Part shown: positions 14,786-22,801 of the stretch, in pieces
Position numbering within the stretch: position 1 is the first letter of the stretch
How the letters are laid out: each line of letters starts with the position of its first letter
DNA from: Candidatus Susulua stagnicola
GTDB lineage: Bacteria; Omnitrophota; Gorgyraeia; Duberdicusellales; 4484-171
Direction: 5' to 3'
Length of the DNA stretch: 36,834 nucleotides
Assembly: GCA_030765735.1 (NCBI GenBank)
Contig: JAVCBZ010000107.1
Span: forward strand, 1 to 36,834
Translations under genes and position numbers: made by a program
The notes under the pieces: generated by a model
Seen by the model: only the letters and a program-made list of their open reading frames with translations
Told to the model about the DNA's origin: nothing
The model's database searches: none

Positions 14786-16022
14786 CGGTAAATATAAATA
14801 TTGTTGATACGAAAAATCCGATTATACCAAGCGAGACTATAATTGTAAAGGGATTGAAGAAATCTGCTAGAGCAGAGCAAATAAACATTGAGATTAAAAA
14901 TCCCAAGTGAGAGGTGAATTCTAGACCACTAAATATTCTTCCTAAGACCTTTTGATCACTTTCTTTATGAATAAGTGCATTTACTCCTACAAATACCGGG
15001 GAAGTAATTATTCCAAAAATAAAAGCTAGAGTTATTGCATAAAGTGTTTGAGGGTAAGCTCGCAAAGATATAACAAAAAATATAAGATATAGTGAAGTGA
15101 ACAATAAACTCAAGTTTATAACTTTTTTTATTGAAAATTTATTGGCAATTTGTCCATAGACTAAAGAGCCTATAAAAATACCAGCACCTAAAGATACTGT
15201 AACAAATCCGAGATCGCTAGTTACTGTAGATAAAACCTCTTGAATAAAACGAATAAAAACTACATACAATCCGCCGATGTAGGAGAAGATAAAGAAAAAC
15301 ATCTTAAAGGCATATTTTGTTTCATTAGATGTAAAGATGTATTTTATCCCTTCGTGGAATTCTCCAACGAATGATTGCTTAACTTCTTTGATTACTTTTT
15401 TTCCTATATTAGTAATGTCACTAACTTTAAAGTTACTTTTTTCTTTAGTAGAAATAAGAAATATTGCTAAAGCTGAAACAAAAAAAGTTCCAGCATCCAA
15501 ACCAAAAGCACTGGTGACTCCCCACCTTTCAACAATAATCCCGCCTAAGCCAAAACCAATGATTGCCGCGATAGTAGCAGTTATTGAAATTAAAGAATTA
15601 GCCAAGAAGATATCTTCTTTTTTAGTAATTTCTGGGATAAAGGCCATTTTAGCTGGTATAAAAAATTTACCAGCACTAAATGAAAGAAAAAGGAGAACGT
15701 AGACTATAGCAAAAGCTTTTAATTTCAAGAAAAATATCGGAATTAGTAATATGAATATGCCTCTTAGGAGATCGCTAGCGTACATAGTCTTTCTTTTGCT
15801 CCAACGATCTATATAGACTCCCGATATCGGCGAAATAATGAATACTGGTATTATTGCCATGCTCATTATTAGTGCTAGATGTGAAGAAGACATTGATACT
15901 TTAGAAACTAGTCCTACTAGGGCTATTTGGGTTAGTCGATCACCAAATTGAGAAACAATCTGGCCAAACCAAAGGCAGAAAAAATTTCTTTTAGCTAGAA
16001 TTTTAAAGTATTTTGAAATCAT
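14778..16022 (-). CDS. MFS transporter (drug/lysophospholipid-efflux-like)
   Basis: The 414-aa product has about 12 predicted membrane segments and a cytoplasmic loop motif GVYIDRWSKRKTMYASDLLRG, which matches the MFS motif A region of the EntS/LplT-like (MFS_3) branch. The substrate cannot be read from the sequence. It is the first gene of the minus-strand array and its last codons overlap rnfC by 8 bp, so it is cotranscribed with the Rnf complex. A functional link is possible but not shown. A tRNA gene lies 52 bp upstream. Confidence 0.85.
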   Translation of the reverse strand: MISKYFKILAKRNFFCLWFGQIVSQFGDRLTQIALVGLVSKVSMSSSHLALIMSMAIIPVFIISPISGVYIDRWSKRKTMYASDLLRGIFILLIPIFFLKLKAFAIVYVLLFLSFSAGKFFIPAKMAFIPEITKKEDIFLANSLISITATIAAIIGFGLGGIIVERWGVTSAFGLDAGTFFVSALAIFLISTKEKSNFKVSDITNIGKKVIKEVKQSFVGEFHEGIKYIFTSNETKYAFKMFFFIFSYIGGLYVVFIRFIQEVLSTVTSDLGFVTVSLGAGIFIGSLVYGQIANKFSIKKVINLSLLFTSLYLIFFVISLRAYPQTLYAITLAFIFGIITSPVFVGVNALIHKESDQKVLGRIFSGLEFTSHLGFLISMFICSALADFFNPFTIIVSLGIIGFFVSTIFIFTDD

Positions 16023-16074
16023 CTTGGTTCTTTAGGCTACGTCTTTGTATCCTTCTCTTCCCTCTTATTTATTA

Positions 16075-16147
16075 AGCCGAGGGAGAGAGTCGAACTCTCG
16101 ACCTGTGCATTACGAATGCACTGCTCTGCCAACTGAGCTACCTCGGC
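16075..16147 (-). tRNA. tRNA-Thr (anticodon CGU)
   Basis: Full cloverleaf of 73 nt on the minus strand. The acceptor GCCGAGG pairs with CCTCGGC, the D arm is GCTC/GAGC, the anticodon arm GTGCA-TTCGTAA-TGCAC, and the T arm GAGAG-TTCGACT-CTCTC. Anticodon CGT reads ACG (Thr). The discriminator base is T and CCA is not encoded, so CCA-adding enzyme would be required. Confidence 0.95.
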
Positions 16148-16194
16148 AATAATTTTGCAAACTATTAATCAGCTTCAAGCTTTAAGCTATTTTT

Positions 16195-16209
16195 TTAGAC
16201 GAGGTCTAA
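16195..16209. repeat. Small palindrome TTAGAC-GAG-GTCTAA
   Basis: A perfect 6-bp inverted repeat in the 198-bp gap between the divergently oriented tRNA-Thr and nspC. The same gap has an AGCTT-8 nt-AAGCT stem followed by T-rich sequence (about 16170-16196). A TTGAAT-16-TATTAA pair (16281-16308) is a possible but weak nspC promoter. Confidence 0.3.
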
Positions 16210-16345
16210 GGATATTTTTAGAAAACTATATGAATTTTAACAGAAATGATCGAACTTCTCAAGCAAATTTAATTTGTTTATTGAATTATTTGTGTTTTAG
16301 TTTATTAAAAAAGTTCTTGCAAGAATAATCAAAAATTGTTAATAT

Positions 16346-17461
16346 ATGCCGTTTATGATTTTACCAACACCCTATTATTTAATTTATGAGCAGAAATTGC
16401 TCAAAAACTTAAAAACCATTGAGCGGATTAGGAATAATTCCGGCGCTAAATCTGTTTTAGCCCTAAAATGCTTTTCAACTTGGTCGGTTTTTCCGTTTAT
16501 GAAAAGATATATTGATGGAACAACTAGTAGCTCATTGTATGAAGCTCGCTTGGGAAGAGAGAAATTTGGCAAAGAAGTTCACGCTTATAGTGTGGCTTTT
16601 TCAACTGATGAGGTAGAAAAAGTTAGGCAATATGCTGATAAAATTATTTTTAATTCAATATCTCAATTAAAGAGACATTATAATATTGTTAAATCACTCA
16701 ACATAGGTTTGAGAATAAACCCTCAGATTAGTTTTTCACATTTTGATTTAGCTGATCCAGCTCGTAAGTTTTCAAGACTGGGTGTAGTTGATAAAAATTC
16801 TCTTTCAGAGATTGTACCACTGATTCAAGGATTAATGTTTCATTTTAATTGCGAAAATGATAATTTCAATAATTTTGTTTCCAGTGTTGACTTTATTGGT
16901 CGGGTTTATGGGGATTTATTAAAAAAAATGCAATGGGTTAGCTTAGGTGGTGGAATTCATTTCACCAAAAAAGGCTACCCAGTTAAAAAGTTGATTAAGC
17001 TATTAAAAGATTTTAGTAATAAATTTAAAGTTCAGGTTTATCTTGAACCAGGAGAAGCAATTATAACTCAGTCAGCCGAACTAGTAACTAAGGTGGTTGA
17101 TATTGTTCACAACCAGAGAAATATCGCGATTATTGACTCCTCTATTGAAGCTCACATGTTAGATTTATTAGTTTATCAGATGAATGCTAAGATAGATAAA
17201 GCTTCTGAAGGAGGAAAGTTCGAATATGTAATAGCTGGTAATTCTTGTTTAGCTGGCGATGTCTTTGGTACTTATCGTTTTAAGGCTCGTTTAAAGGTTG
17301 GAAGCATTATTAGAATTAGCGATGCAGCTGGCTATACAATGGTTAAGAAAAATTGGTTTAATGGGCTTAAAATGCCTTCGATTGTTGTAAAAAAGAAAAA
17401 TGGATCATTACGCATAATTCGTCGCTTTGAATATAAAGATTTTTTAAATAACTTATCGTGA
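16346..17461 (+). CDS. nspC: Carboxynorspermidine decarboxylase NspC
   Basis: This PLP-dependent, alanine-racemase-fold enzyme decarboxylates carboxynorspermidine or carboxyspermidine, the last step of the aspartate-semialdehyde route to triamines. The 371-aa product carries LALKCFSTWSVF with the PLP lysine near residue 41, DGTTSSSLYEARLG, LGLRINPQISFSHFDLADPARKFSRLG, GLMFHFNCEN, the glycine-rich WVSLGGGIHFT, VYLEPGEAII and the SCLAGDVFGTY cysteine motif. These match characterised NspC proteins almost block for block. An in-frame ATG at 16355 is an alternative start; neither has a clear Shine-Dalgarno. It is followed 15 bp later by its pathway partner. Confidence 0.94.
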   Translation: MPFMILPTPYYLIYEQKLLKNLKTIERIRNNSGAKSVLALKCFSTWSVFPFMKRYIDGTTSSSLYEARLGREKFGKEVHAYSVAFSTDEVEKVRQYADKIIFNSISQLKRHYNIVKSLNIGLRINPQISFSHFDLADPARKFSRLGVVDKNSLSEIVPLIQGLMFHFNCENDNFNNFVSSVDFIGRVYGDLLKKMQWVSLGGGIHFTKKGYPVKKLIKLLKDFSNKFKVQVYLEPGEAIITQSAELVTKVVDIVHNQRNIAIIDSSIEAHMLDLLVYQMNAKIDKASEGGKFEYVIAGNSCLAGDVFGTYRFKARLKVGSIIRISDAAGYTMVKKNWFNGLKMPSIVVKKKNGSLRIIRRFEYKDFLNNLS

Positions 17462-17476
17462 GGGAGGTCAAATAAA

Positions 17477-18712
17477 ATGAAAAAAAATGTATTAATTATT
17501 GGTGCTGGTGGGGTTGCCCATGTAGCTGCACATAAGTGTGCACAAAATAATCATATTTTAGGTGATATTTGCATTGCATCGCGAAAACAAAATAAGTGTG
17601 ATGCGATAATTGAGAGCATTAAACGAAAAAATAATATAAAAGATTCTAGCAAAAAAATATATTCAGCTCAGATAGATGCCTTTAATATTCCGGCTACAGT
17701 TAGCTTAATAAAAGAGACCAATTCCCAGATAGTAATAAATCTTGCAACTGCATTTATTAATATGTCGCTTCTGGAAGCTTGTATTCAAACTGGTGTAGCT
17801 TATATGGATACGGCTGTACATGAGGATCCAGACAAAACTTGTGAGAATCCACCATGGTATGCAAATTATGAGTGGAAACGCAAAGACGATTGTAAACAAA
17901 AAGGAATTACTGCTATTTTAGGTGTAGGCTTTGATCCAGGGGTTGTAAATGCTTATTGCGCCCTAGCAGCTAAGGATCATTTTGACACAATTGATACTAT
18001 TGATATTATGGATGTTAATGCTGGTGTTCATGATAAGTATTTTGCAACTAACTTTGATCCTGAGATAAATTTTAGAGAATTTGTCAAGGTTTGGACTTGG
18101 GTTGATCGAAAATGGGTCGAAAAAGACATTCACAAAATAAAGAGAACTTATGATTTTCCAGTTGTTGGTCAACAAACTATTTATTTGAATGGCCATGATG
18201 AAATTCATTCTTTGTCAAAAAATATTGATGCTAATAGTATTCAATTCTGGATGGGTTTTAGCGACCATTACATAAATATTTTTACTATACTTACAAAATT
18301 AGGTTTAACTTCAATAAAACCTGTAAAGACGGCTGAAGGAATTGAAGTTGTACCTTTAAAAGTGTTAAAAGCTATTTTACCTGATCCTCTCTCCCTCGCG
18401 CCTAATTATACTGGAAAAACTTGCATAGGTAATTTCATTAAAGGTCAAAAAGATGGGAAAAATAAGGAGATTTTTATTTACAATACCTGTGACCATCAAG
18501 ATTGTTTTCAAGAGGTTGAATCACAAGCTATTTGTTATACTGCTGGTGTTCCGCCAGTAGCTGCGGCTATACTGATTGCTGAAGGAGTATGGGATGTAGA
18601 AACTATGGTAAATGTTGAAGAATTAAACCCAGTTCCGTTTATAAACTTGCTTGATACTATGGGATTGCCAACTAAGATTCAAGAAACTGGAGTATCAGCT
18701 CTACAGTCATGA
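17477..18712 (+). CDS. Carboxynorspermidine dehydrogenase (saccharopine-dehydrogenase-like)
   Basis: This NADPH-dependent enzyme condenses aspartate semialdehyde with a diamine (diaminopropane or putrescine) to give carboxynorspermidine or carboxyspermidine. The 411-aa product starts with a Rossmann motif, NVLIIGAGGVAHVAAHKCA. It continues with the saccharopine-dehydrogenase-type core including VINLATAFINMSLLEACI and GVGFDPGVVNAYCALAA. The family also contains lysine-pathway enzymes, but adjacency to NspC makes the polyamine role far more likely. GGGAGG lies about 9 nt before the ATG. Which diamine is used cannot be decided from the sequence. Confidence 0.92.
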   Translation: MKKNVLIIGAGGVAHVAAHKCAQNNHILGDICIASRKQNKCDAIIESIKRKNNIKDSSKKIYSAQIDAFNIPATVSLIKETNSQIVINLATAFINMSLLEACIQTGVAYMDTAVHEDPDKTCENPPWYANYEWKRKDDCKQKGITAILGVGFDPGVVNAYCALAAKDHFDTIDTIDIMDVNAGVHDKYFATNFDPEINFREFVKVWTWVDRKWVEKDIHKIKRTYDFPVVGQQTIYLNGHDEIHSLSKNIDANSIQFWMGFSDHYINIFTILTKLGLTSIKPVKTAEGIEVVPLKVLKAILPDPLSLAPNYTGKTCIGNFIKGQKDGKNKEIFIYNTCDHQDCFQEVESQAICYTAGVPPVAAAILIAEGVWDVETMVNVEELNPVPFINLLDTMGLPTKIQETGVSALQS

Positions 18713-18783
18713 GCTATATTTTTGCTGAAAAGATGGAGTTAACAGATAAAGACATTTATTTGAAAAAAATCTTGCAAATGTAA
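18709..18783 (+). CDS. Possible 24-aa coupled small ORF
   Basis: An ATG overlaps the stop of the carboxynorspermidine dehydrogenase gene as ATGA and reads MSYIFAEKMELTDKDIYLKK and four more residues. The 4-bp overlap suggests coupling, but the peptide is not recognisable and may be chance. Confidence 0.15.
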   Translation: MSYIFAEKMELTDKDIYLKKILQM

Positions 18784-19058
18784 TATTGTTATGCAATAAT
18801 AAGAAAAATAGTTAATTAAATTAGCTTTTATGCTATACAAAAAAGAAAAAACAAGATATAAGGATGGTGACGGAACGATACTCTTCTACTAGCAGTGATT
18901 ATGCAGAAATTCGCTTTTCTAGCGAATTTTTTTGTTCAACTTACCCCCATTTTATTTCCCAAGTTAAAAAAAATATAAATCTGGTTTTTCGGTTTTTAGA
19001 ACAATATTTAGGGTCTAAAATTCTCGAGCTTGTCGAGTGTTTCAAAGGAGGTGATTAG
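18784..19058 (+). other. Leader region before the SpeD-like gene
   Basis: This gap holds a terminator-like hairpin (18907-18933), then a second inverted repeat TTTTAGA/TCTAAAA (18994-19000 and 19014-19020), then a small CTCGA/TCGAG stem (19023-19037). A very strong Shine-Dalgarno, AAAGGAGGTGAT (19044-19055), ends 3 nt before ATG 19059. A 64-codon frame across it has no usable ribosome site and runs through the terminator stem, so I treat the region as non-coding. Confidence 0.5.
18907..18933 (+). terminator. Rho-independent terminator or attenuator
   Basis: AAATTCGC-TTTTCTA-GCGAATTT is a perfect 8-bp stem with a 7-nt loop, running directly into TTTT to give a 7-T tract. It lies between the carboxynorspermidine dehydrogenase gene and the SpeD-like gene, so it either ends the nspC transcript or attenuates read-through. 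Confidence 0.75.
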
Positions 19059-19418
19059 ATGGCTAGCAAGATATTTGGTTATGAATTGATTATGGATCTT
19101 TATGAATGTGATAAAGATGTAATTACATCTAAGAAGAAATTAAAAGAATACGTTGATACATTATGTAAGTTGATAAAAATGAAGCAATATGGGAAAACAT
19201 TACTTCCCTATTTTGGTGAAAAAGCAGTTTATACTAAAGGGTATTCTTTGATCCAATTAATTGAGACTAGCTCTATCACTGGTCATTTTTCAGATTTTTG
19301 GAATACAGCTTATATTAATATTTTTTCTTGCAAAAAGTATGATCAAGAGTTAGCTAAGAAGTTTACTAAACAATTTTTTAAAGCTAAAAAGACAAAAGTT
19401 AGATTTATTATTCGATAA
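19059..19418 (+). CDS. Divergent S-adenosylmethionine-decarboxylase-like (SpeD/SpeH) protein
   Basis: The 119-aa product aligns along its length with class 1B AdoMet decarboxylases: FGYELIMDLYECDKDVI matches the start, and AYINIFSC matches the AxVDVFTC segment with the catalytic Cys (Cys91). The processing region differs. Canonical enzymes have E-S-H-x-x-x-H, with self-cleavage before the Ser that becomes pyruvoyl. Here it is E69-T70-S71-S72-I-T-G-H76, so Thr sits where the pyruvoyl Ser is expected. It has a strong Shine-Dalgarno and follows nspC and its dehydrogenase, so a polyamine role is likely. Whether it self-processes, and what it decarboxylates, is open: it could be an AdoMetDC, a neofunctionalised pyruvoyl decarboxylase, or non-catalytic. 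Confidence 0.75.
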   Translation: MASKIFGYELIMDLYECDKDVITSKKKLKEYVDTLCKLIKMKQYGKTLLPYFGEKAVYTKGYSLIQLIETSSITGHFSDFWNTAYINIFSCKKYDQELAKKFTKQFFKAKKTKVRFIIR

Positions 19419-19478
19419 TTCTTCTTGAGTTTTCTTTTCCTTTGTGGCGTTGAGGTCTTCTAAGATTTTTAAGATCTA

Positions 19479-20570
19479 TCATCGTCGTGCTATGTTGAAG
19501 AACATTCCTAAGAGGATAAAATTAATAACAAGGCTAGTTCCACCATAGCTAAGACAAATTAAAGGAAGTCCAACTACAGGCAATATTCCTAAGGTCATGC
19601 CAACATTAATGAATATATGTAGAAAAAAGACTAAACTTATTCCCAAACAAAGGTAATATGCGAATGGATCTCTTAGCCCTTTAGCTTGTTGTAAGATTTT
19701 TTTCAAAATTAACCAATAAACTAGAAGCAAGAAAAATACACCTATGAATCCCCATTCTTCAGCTATAACAGTGAATATAAAATCAGTGTGCCTTTCTGGG
19801 AGAAAATTAAATTGATTTTGAGTACCAGCAAGAAATCCTTGACCAGTGAGTCCTCCTGATCCGATGGCAATTTTTGATTGAATTATTGTATATCCTGAGC
19901 CTAGAGGGTCAACATTAGGATTGATGAATACAGTTAATCTTCTTATTTGGTAATCTTCTAATTTTTTTAAGGCAAATGGAGACAGAATAAGACCAAGAAC
20001 AATAAGAAAAATAAAGTATCGTTTTTTTACTTTTGAGAAGAATCCTAAGCCAAAAAAGATAAAAACAATAATCAATGCTGTTCCCAAATCTGGTTGTTTA
20101 AAAATAACTAAAGCATTAAGGGTAACTAAGCAGAATGGAATAATAAAATTTTTTAAAGGTTCTCTATACTCATTTTGAGAAAAAAATCGGGCCAAAATAA
20201 TGATTATAGCGATCTTTGATATTTCTGAGGGTTGAAAAGTGATACCAAAGATTGAAATCCAACGCTGTGCCCCCATTGCAGTTTTGCCGAAAAGGTATGT
20301 TGATAACAAAAGTAATAAATTTAAAACGTAGATTACATATCCAGCATCAAAGTAAATTCGGTAATTTATTGAGGAAAAAAGTATTAATAATACCCATGAA
20401 GCGACTATCCAAATAAGTTGTTTAAAAAGTATAATATGGTTAGCGAGTTCCCCACCTTGATGAAGGCTACTATATATAGAAAAAAGGCTTAATAAATTTA
20501 GAAAAATAAGACAGATCACAATTGTTTTTAGACCAGATACTTTAGATGTTAGGATCTTTAAGTTAAACAT
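19479..20570 (-). CDS. rodA: Rod-shape peptidoglycan polymerase RodA
   Basis: RodA is a SEDS-family glycosyltransferase that polymerises glycan strands for cell elongation together with PBP2. The 363-aa protein has about ten membrane segments. It shows SEDS hallmarks: GAQRWISIFGITFQPSE, then KQPDLGTALI and the loop IAIGSGGLTGQGFLAGTQ followed by FLPERHTDFIFTVIAEEWGF, and late in the protein GILPVVGLPLICLSYGGTS. The length is normal. It is last in the mre operon, 2 bp after the PBP2 gene, and convergent with the SpeD-like gene. Confidence 0.96.
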   Translation of the reverse strand: MFNLKILTSKVSGLKTIVICLIFLNLLSLFSIYSSLHQGGELANHIILFKQLIWIVASWVLLILFSSINYRIYFDAGYVIYVLNLLLLLSTYLFGKTAMGAQRWISIFGITFQPSEISKIAIIIILARFFSQNEYREPLKNFIIPFCLVTLNALVIFKQPDLGTALIIVFIFFGLGFFSKVKKRYFIFLIVLGLILSPFALKKLEDYQIRRLTVFINPNVDPLGSGYTIIQSKIAIGSGGLTGQGFLAGTQNQFNFLPERHTDFIFTVIAEEWGFIGVFFLLLVYWLILKKILQQAKGLRDPFAYYLCLGISLVFFLHIFINVGMTLGILPVVGLPLICLSYGGTSLVINFILLGMFFNIARR

Positions 20571-20572
20571 TT

Positions 20573-22285
20573 TTATAAAAGCTCCTCTTCGTCAATTTTT
20601 TTTAAGAATTTATATACAACTTTTACCGCTTCATGGCTTGACTTTCCATTTTCTAGAAATACGCAAATAGTATAGGTTGAATTTTTATAGGGGAAATATC
20701 CAGTAAACCATCCATGTGCTTTGCCATTCGTTTGTGCTGTTCCGGTTTTACCAGAAATTTCAAAATTTAAATTTTTTAATAATGATGCTGTACCGCTTTC
20801 TTCATTAACTACGCCACGGAGACCTTTCTTAATTTCTTCAATAATTCCTTTCCTACATTTGATATAAGTTTTTGATGGTAAATCTGAAGGTAAGTTTCCC
20901 ACTTTTTTAAGGATTTTTGGTTTAACTAGATAACCATTATTTGCAAAAACGTTCATTGCCAGCATGTTGGCTATTGGAGTGACTTCCATAAAACCTTGTC
21001 CAATAGAAAAATTAACTGTATCACCAGCATACCAGTTTTGTTTTAATGTTTTTTTCTTCCAGCGCAAAGTAGGGACAAACCCTTTCTTTTCATAAGGTAA
21101 ATCGATTCCAGTTAATGATTCCAAGCCAAATTGCTTTGCTACTTTTGATAAAGCATTTGGACCTATTTTAAGGCCAAGATTATAAAAATAAGAGTTACAA
21201 GAATGCGTAATTGCTTGATATAAATTTTGTAAGCCATGAATTTTACCACATTTAAATTTTGTTGAACCAACCATGATTTTTCCTTCACAAAGGAATTTTT
21301 TGTTAGGAGTTATTTTTTCTCCATCTAAGGCAGCTAATGCTACTAAAGGTTTGAAGGTGGATCCTATTGGATAGCTTGCTTGAATAGCTCTATTAAGTAA
21401 AGGACTGGACTTATTGGTAAGAAGTTTGGAAACGTTTTTGCCGCTTATAAAACTATTAGGGTCAAAAGAAGGAGATGAACAAAGTGCCAAAATTTCACCA
21501 TTCACTGAATTCATAAGAATAATAACACCTTTCTTTTTATTCAATGCAGCAAAACCAATTTCTTGAATGCGACTATTAATAGTAAGATAAATATCTTGGC
21601 CTTTCTTAGGTCGTTTCTCTCCTAGAAATCCAACGATTTTGTTTCTTGCATTTACTTCAATTAAATCTCCGCCATCTTGGCCTTTTAAATAAGCATCATA
21701 GTATTGCTCTACACCAATAAATCCGACTCTTTCTAATGGTTTGTAACCATATTTTTTTAATTTTTCATAATGAGTTGAAGCTTTCTTAACGTAACCAATA
21801 AAATGAGCTGCTTTTTCTTGTTGAGGGTAGTAACGTTGAGGTTCAGGGCTTATTAAAATTTCATTCGTAAACTTTTCTTTTATTTGTAAAGCTGTAAGTT
21901 TATCAATATTTTTAATAATATTTACAGCGGTAAAAGGATTTTTTGAATTTCTACAATAGTTTTCTTTAATTGTTGCTAAGCTATATCCAGAAAATTTACT
22001 TAAACTATTAAATAAAGAATCCTTTTTGTTTTTGATTTGATAAGGAATAACGCTAATATTGAATACTGCGCGATCATAGGCAAGGAGATTACCATCACGG
22101 TCAAAAATTGAACCGCGAATTGCTGGGATAGGGATAAGCCTTACGTAGTTATTTTGAGCTCGTTGTCTATAGTGATTACCATTAACAACTTGATAGAAGA
22201 AAAGAACTACCATTAAAAATAAAAATCCGATTGTATAGATTTTTTTAATTCCGTCTGTGGATAAAATAAAGCTAGATTGTTTCAT
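20573..22285 (-). CDS. mrdA: Penicillin-binding protein 2 (elongation transpeptidase)
   Basis: Class B PBP and partner of RodA in the elongasome. The 570-aa protein has one N-terminal membrane helix (residues about 14-33), then the PBP dimerisation region with PIPAIRGSIFDRDGNLLA. The transpeptidase domain shows all three motifs: STFK (309-312, active Ser309), SCN (362-364) and KTGTAQ (513-518). The size is at the short end of the normal PBP2 range. The order mreB-mreC-mreD-mrdA-rodA is the classical rod-shape operon. Confidence 0.96.
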   Translation of the reverse strand: MKQSSFILSTDGIKKIYTIGFLFLMVVLFFYQVVNGNHYRQRAQNNYVRLIPIPAIRGSIFDRDGNLLAYDRAVFNISVIPYQIKNKKDSLFNSLSKFSGYSLATIKENYCRNSKNPFTAVNIIKNIDKLTALQIKEKFTNEILISPEPQRYYPQQEKAAHFIGYVKKASTHYEKLKKYGYKPLERVGFIGVEQYYDAYLKGQDGGDLIEVNARNKIVGFLGEKRPKKGQDIYLTINSRIQEIGFAALNKKKGVIILMNSVNGEILALCSSPSFDPNSFISGKNVSKLLTNKSSPLLNRAIQASYPIGSTFKPLVALAALDGEKITPNKKFLCEGKIMVGSTKFKCGKIHGLQNLYQAITHSCNSYFYNLGLKIGPNALSKVAKQFGLESLTGIDLPYEKKGFVPTLRWKKKTLKQNWYAGDTVNFSIGQGFMEVTPIANMLAMNVFANNGYLVKPKILKKVGNLPSDLPSKTYIKCRKGIIEEIKKGLRGVVNEESGTASLLKNLNFEISGKTGTAQTNGKAHGWFTGYFPYKNSTYTICVFLENGKSSHEAVKVVYKFLKKIDEEELL

Positions 22286-22318
22286 ATTCCTTTTACAAAT
22301 GTATTTTTATTGATTAAA

Positions 22319-22801
22319 TTATTGAGATATTCCAAAAGAGTGGATACATTTGTCTTTACCAATAAAATATGTTATTAAAAAGTATATTAAAAGAGACTGT
22401 ATAAGAAATTTTATCCAAAAAAATGGCAAAAATAAACTGCTACGGATAGAATTAATAATTATATGTATAATGAGAGCTAACAATACTAAAGAGTTTTTTA
22501 TAATGAAAACTCTTGTTTGTTTGCTTACAAAACGAAAATGAGAGAATAAATAATTATTTAAAAGACAGATGAGAGGAAATTCTATTAAACATATAGGTCT
22601 CATTCCAGGATTAAAAGAATCGCAAAGTAAGCCTAAAATAGCGCTTGCTCCAAGAGCAGATAATAAGTCTTCATTTAAAGAGACAAAAATAACCCCGAGG
22701 AAAACAAATTCTACGGCTAAGGAATAACCAAGAGGCTTGATTAAGTCGAGAACAAAGAGTGATGTGAGTAATGCTAAAAGCTTGGTGTTTATTTTTTTCA
22801 T
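22319..22801 (-). CDS. mreD: Rod shape-determining protein MreD
   Basis: The 160-aa, highly hydrophobic protein has about five membrane segments, as expected for MreD, which links MreC and PBP2/RodA at the membrane. Sequence conservation in MreD is low, so the call rests on size, topology, the GLLCDSFNPGMRP-type motif (canonical G-x-x-x-D near the third helix) and its place between mreC (4-bp overlap) and mrdA. Confidence 0.9.
   Translation of the reverse strand: MKKINTKLLALLTSLFVLDLIKPLGYSLAVEFVFLGVIFVSLNEDLLSALGASAILGLLCDSFNPGMRPICLIEFPLICLLNNYLFSHFRFVSKQTRVFIIKNSLVLLALIIHIIINSIRSSLFLPFFWIKFLIQSLLIYFLITYFIGKDKCIHSFGISQ

Noticed and set aside
15337..15702. A 121-codon plus-strand frame opposite the MFS gene
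   Set aside because: It lies wholly inside a clear membrane-transporter gene on the other strand and shows no independent coding signature.
16317..16345. TTGCAA-17-TAATAT as the nspC promoter
   Set aside because: The -10 box would end at the base before the ATG, forcing a leaderless transcript from a later ATG. Possible, but without other support I did not list it.
18864..19058. A 64-codon open frame ending directly before the SpeD-like start
   Set aside because: Its ATG has AGG immediately adjacent with no proper spacing, the frame runs through the terminator stem-loop, and its last codons are the Shine-Dalgarno of the next gene. The peptide has no recognisable features.
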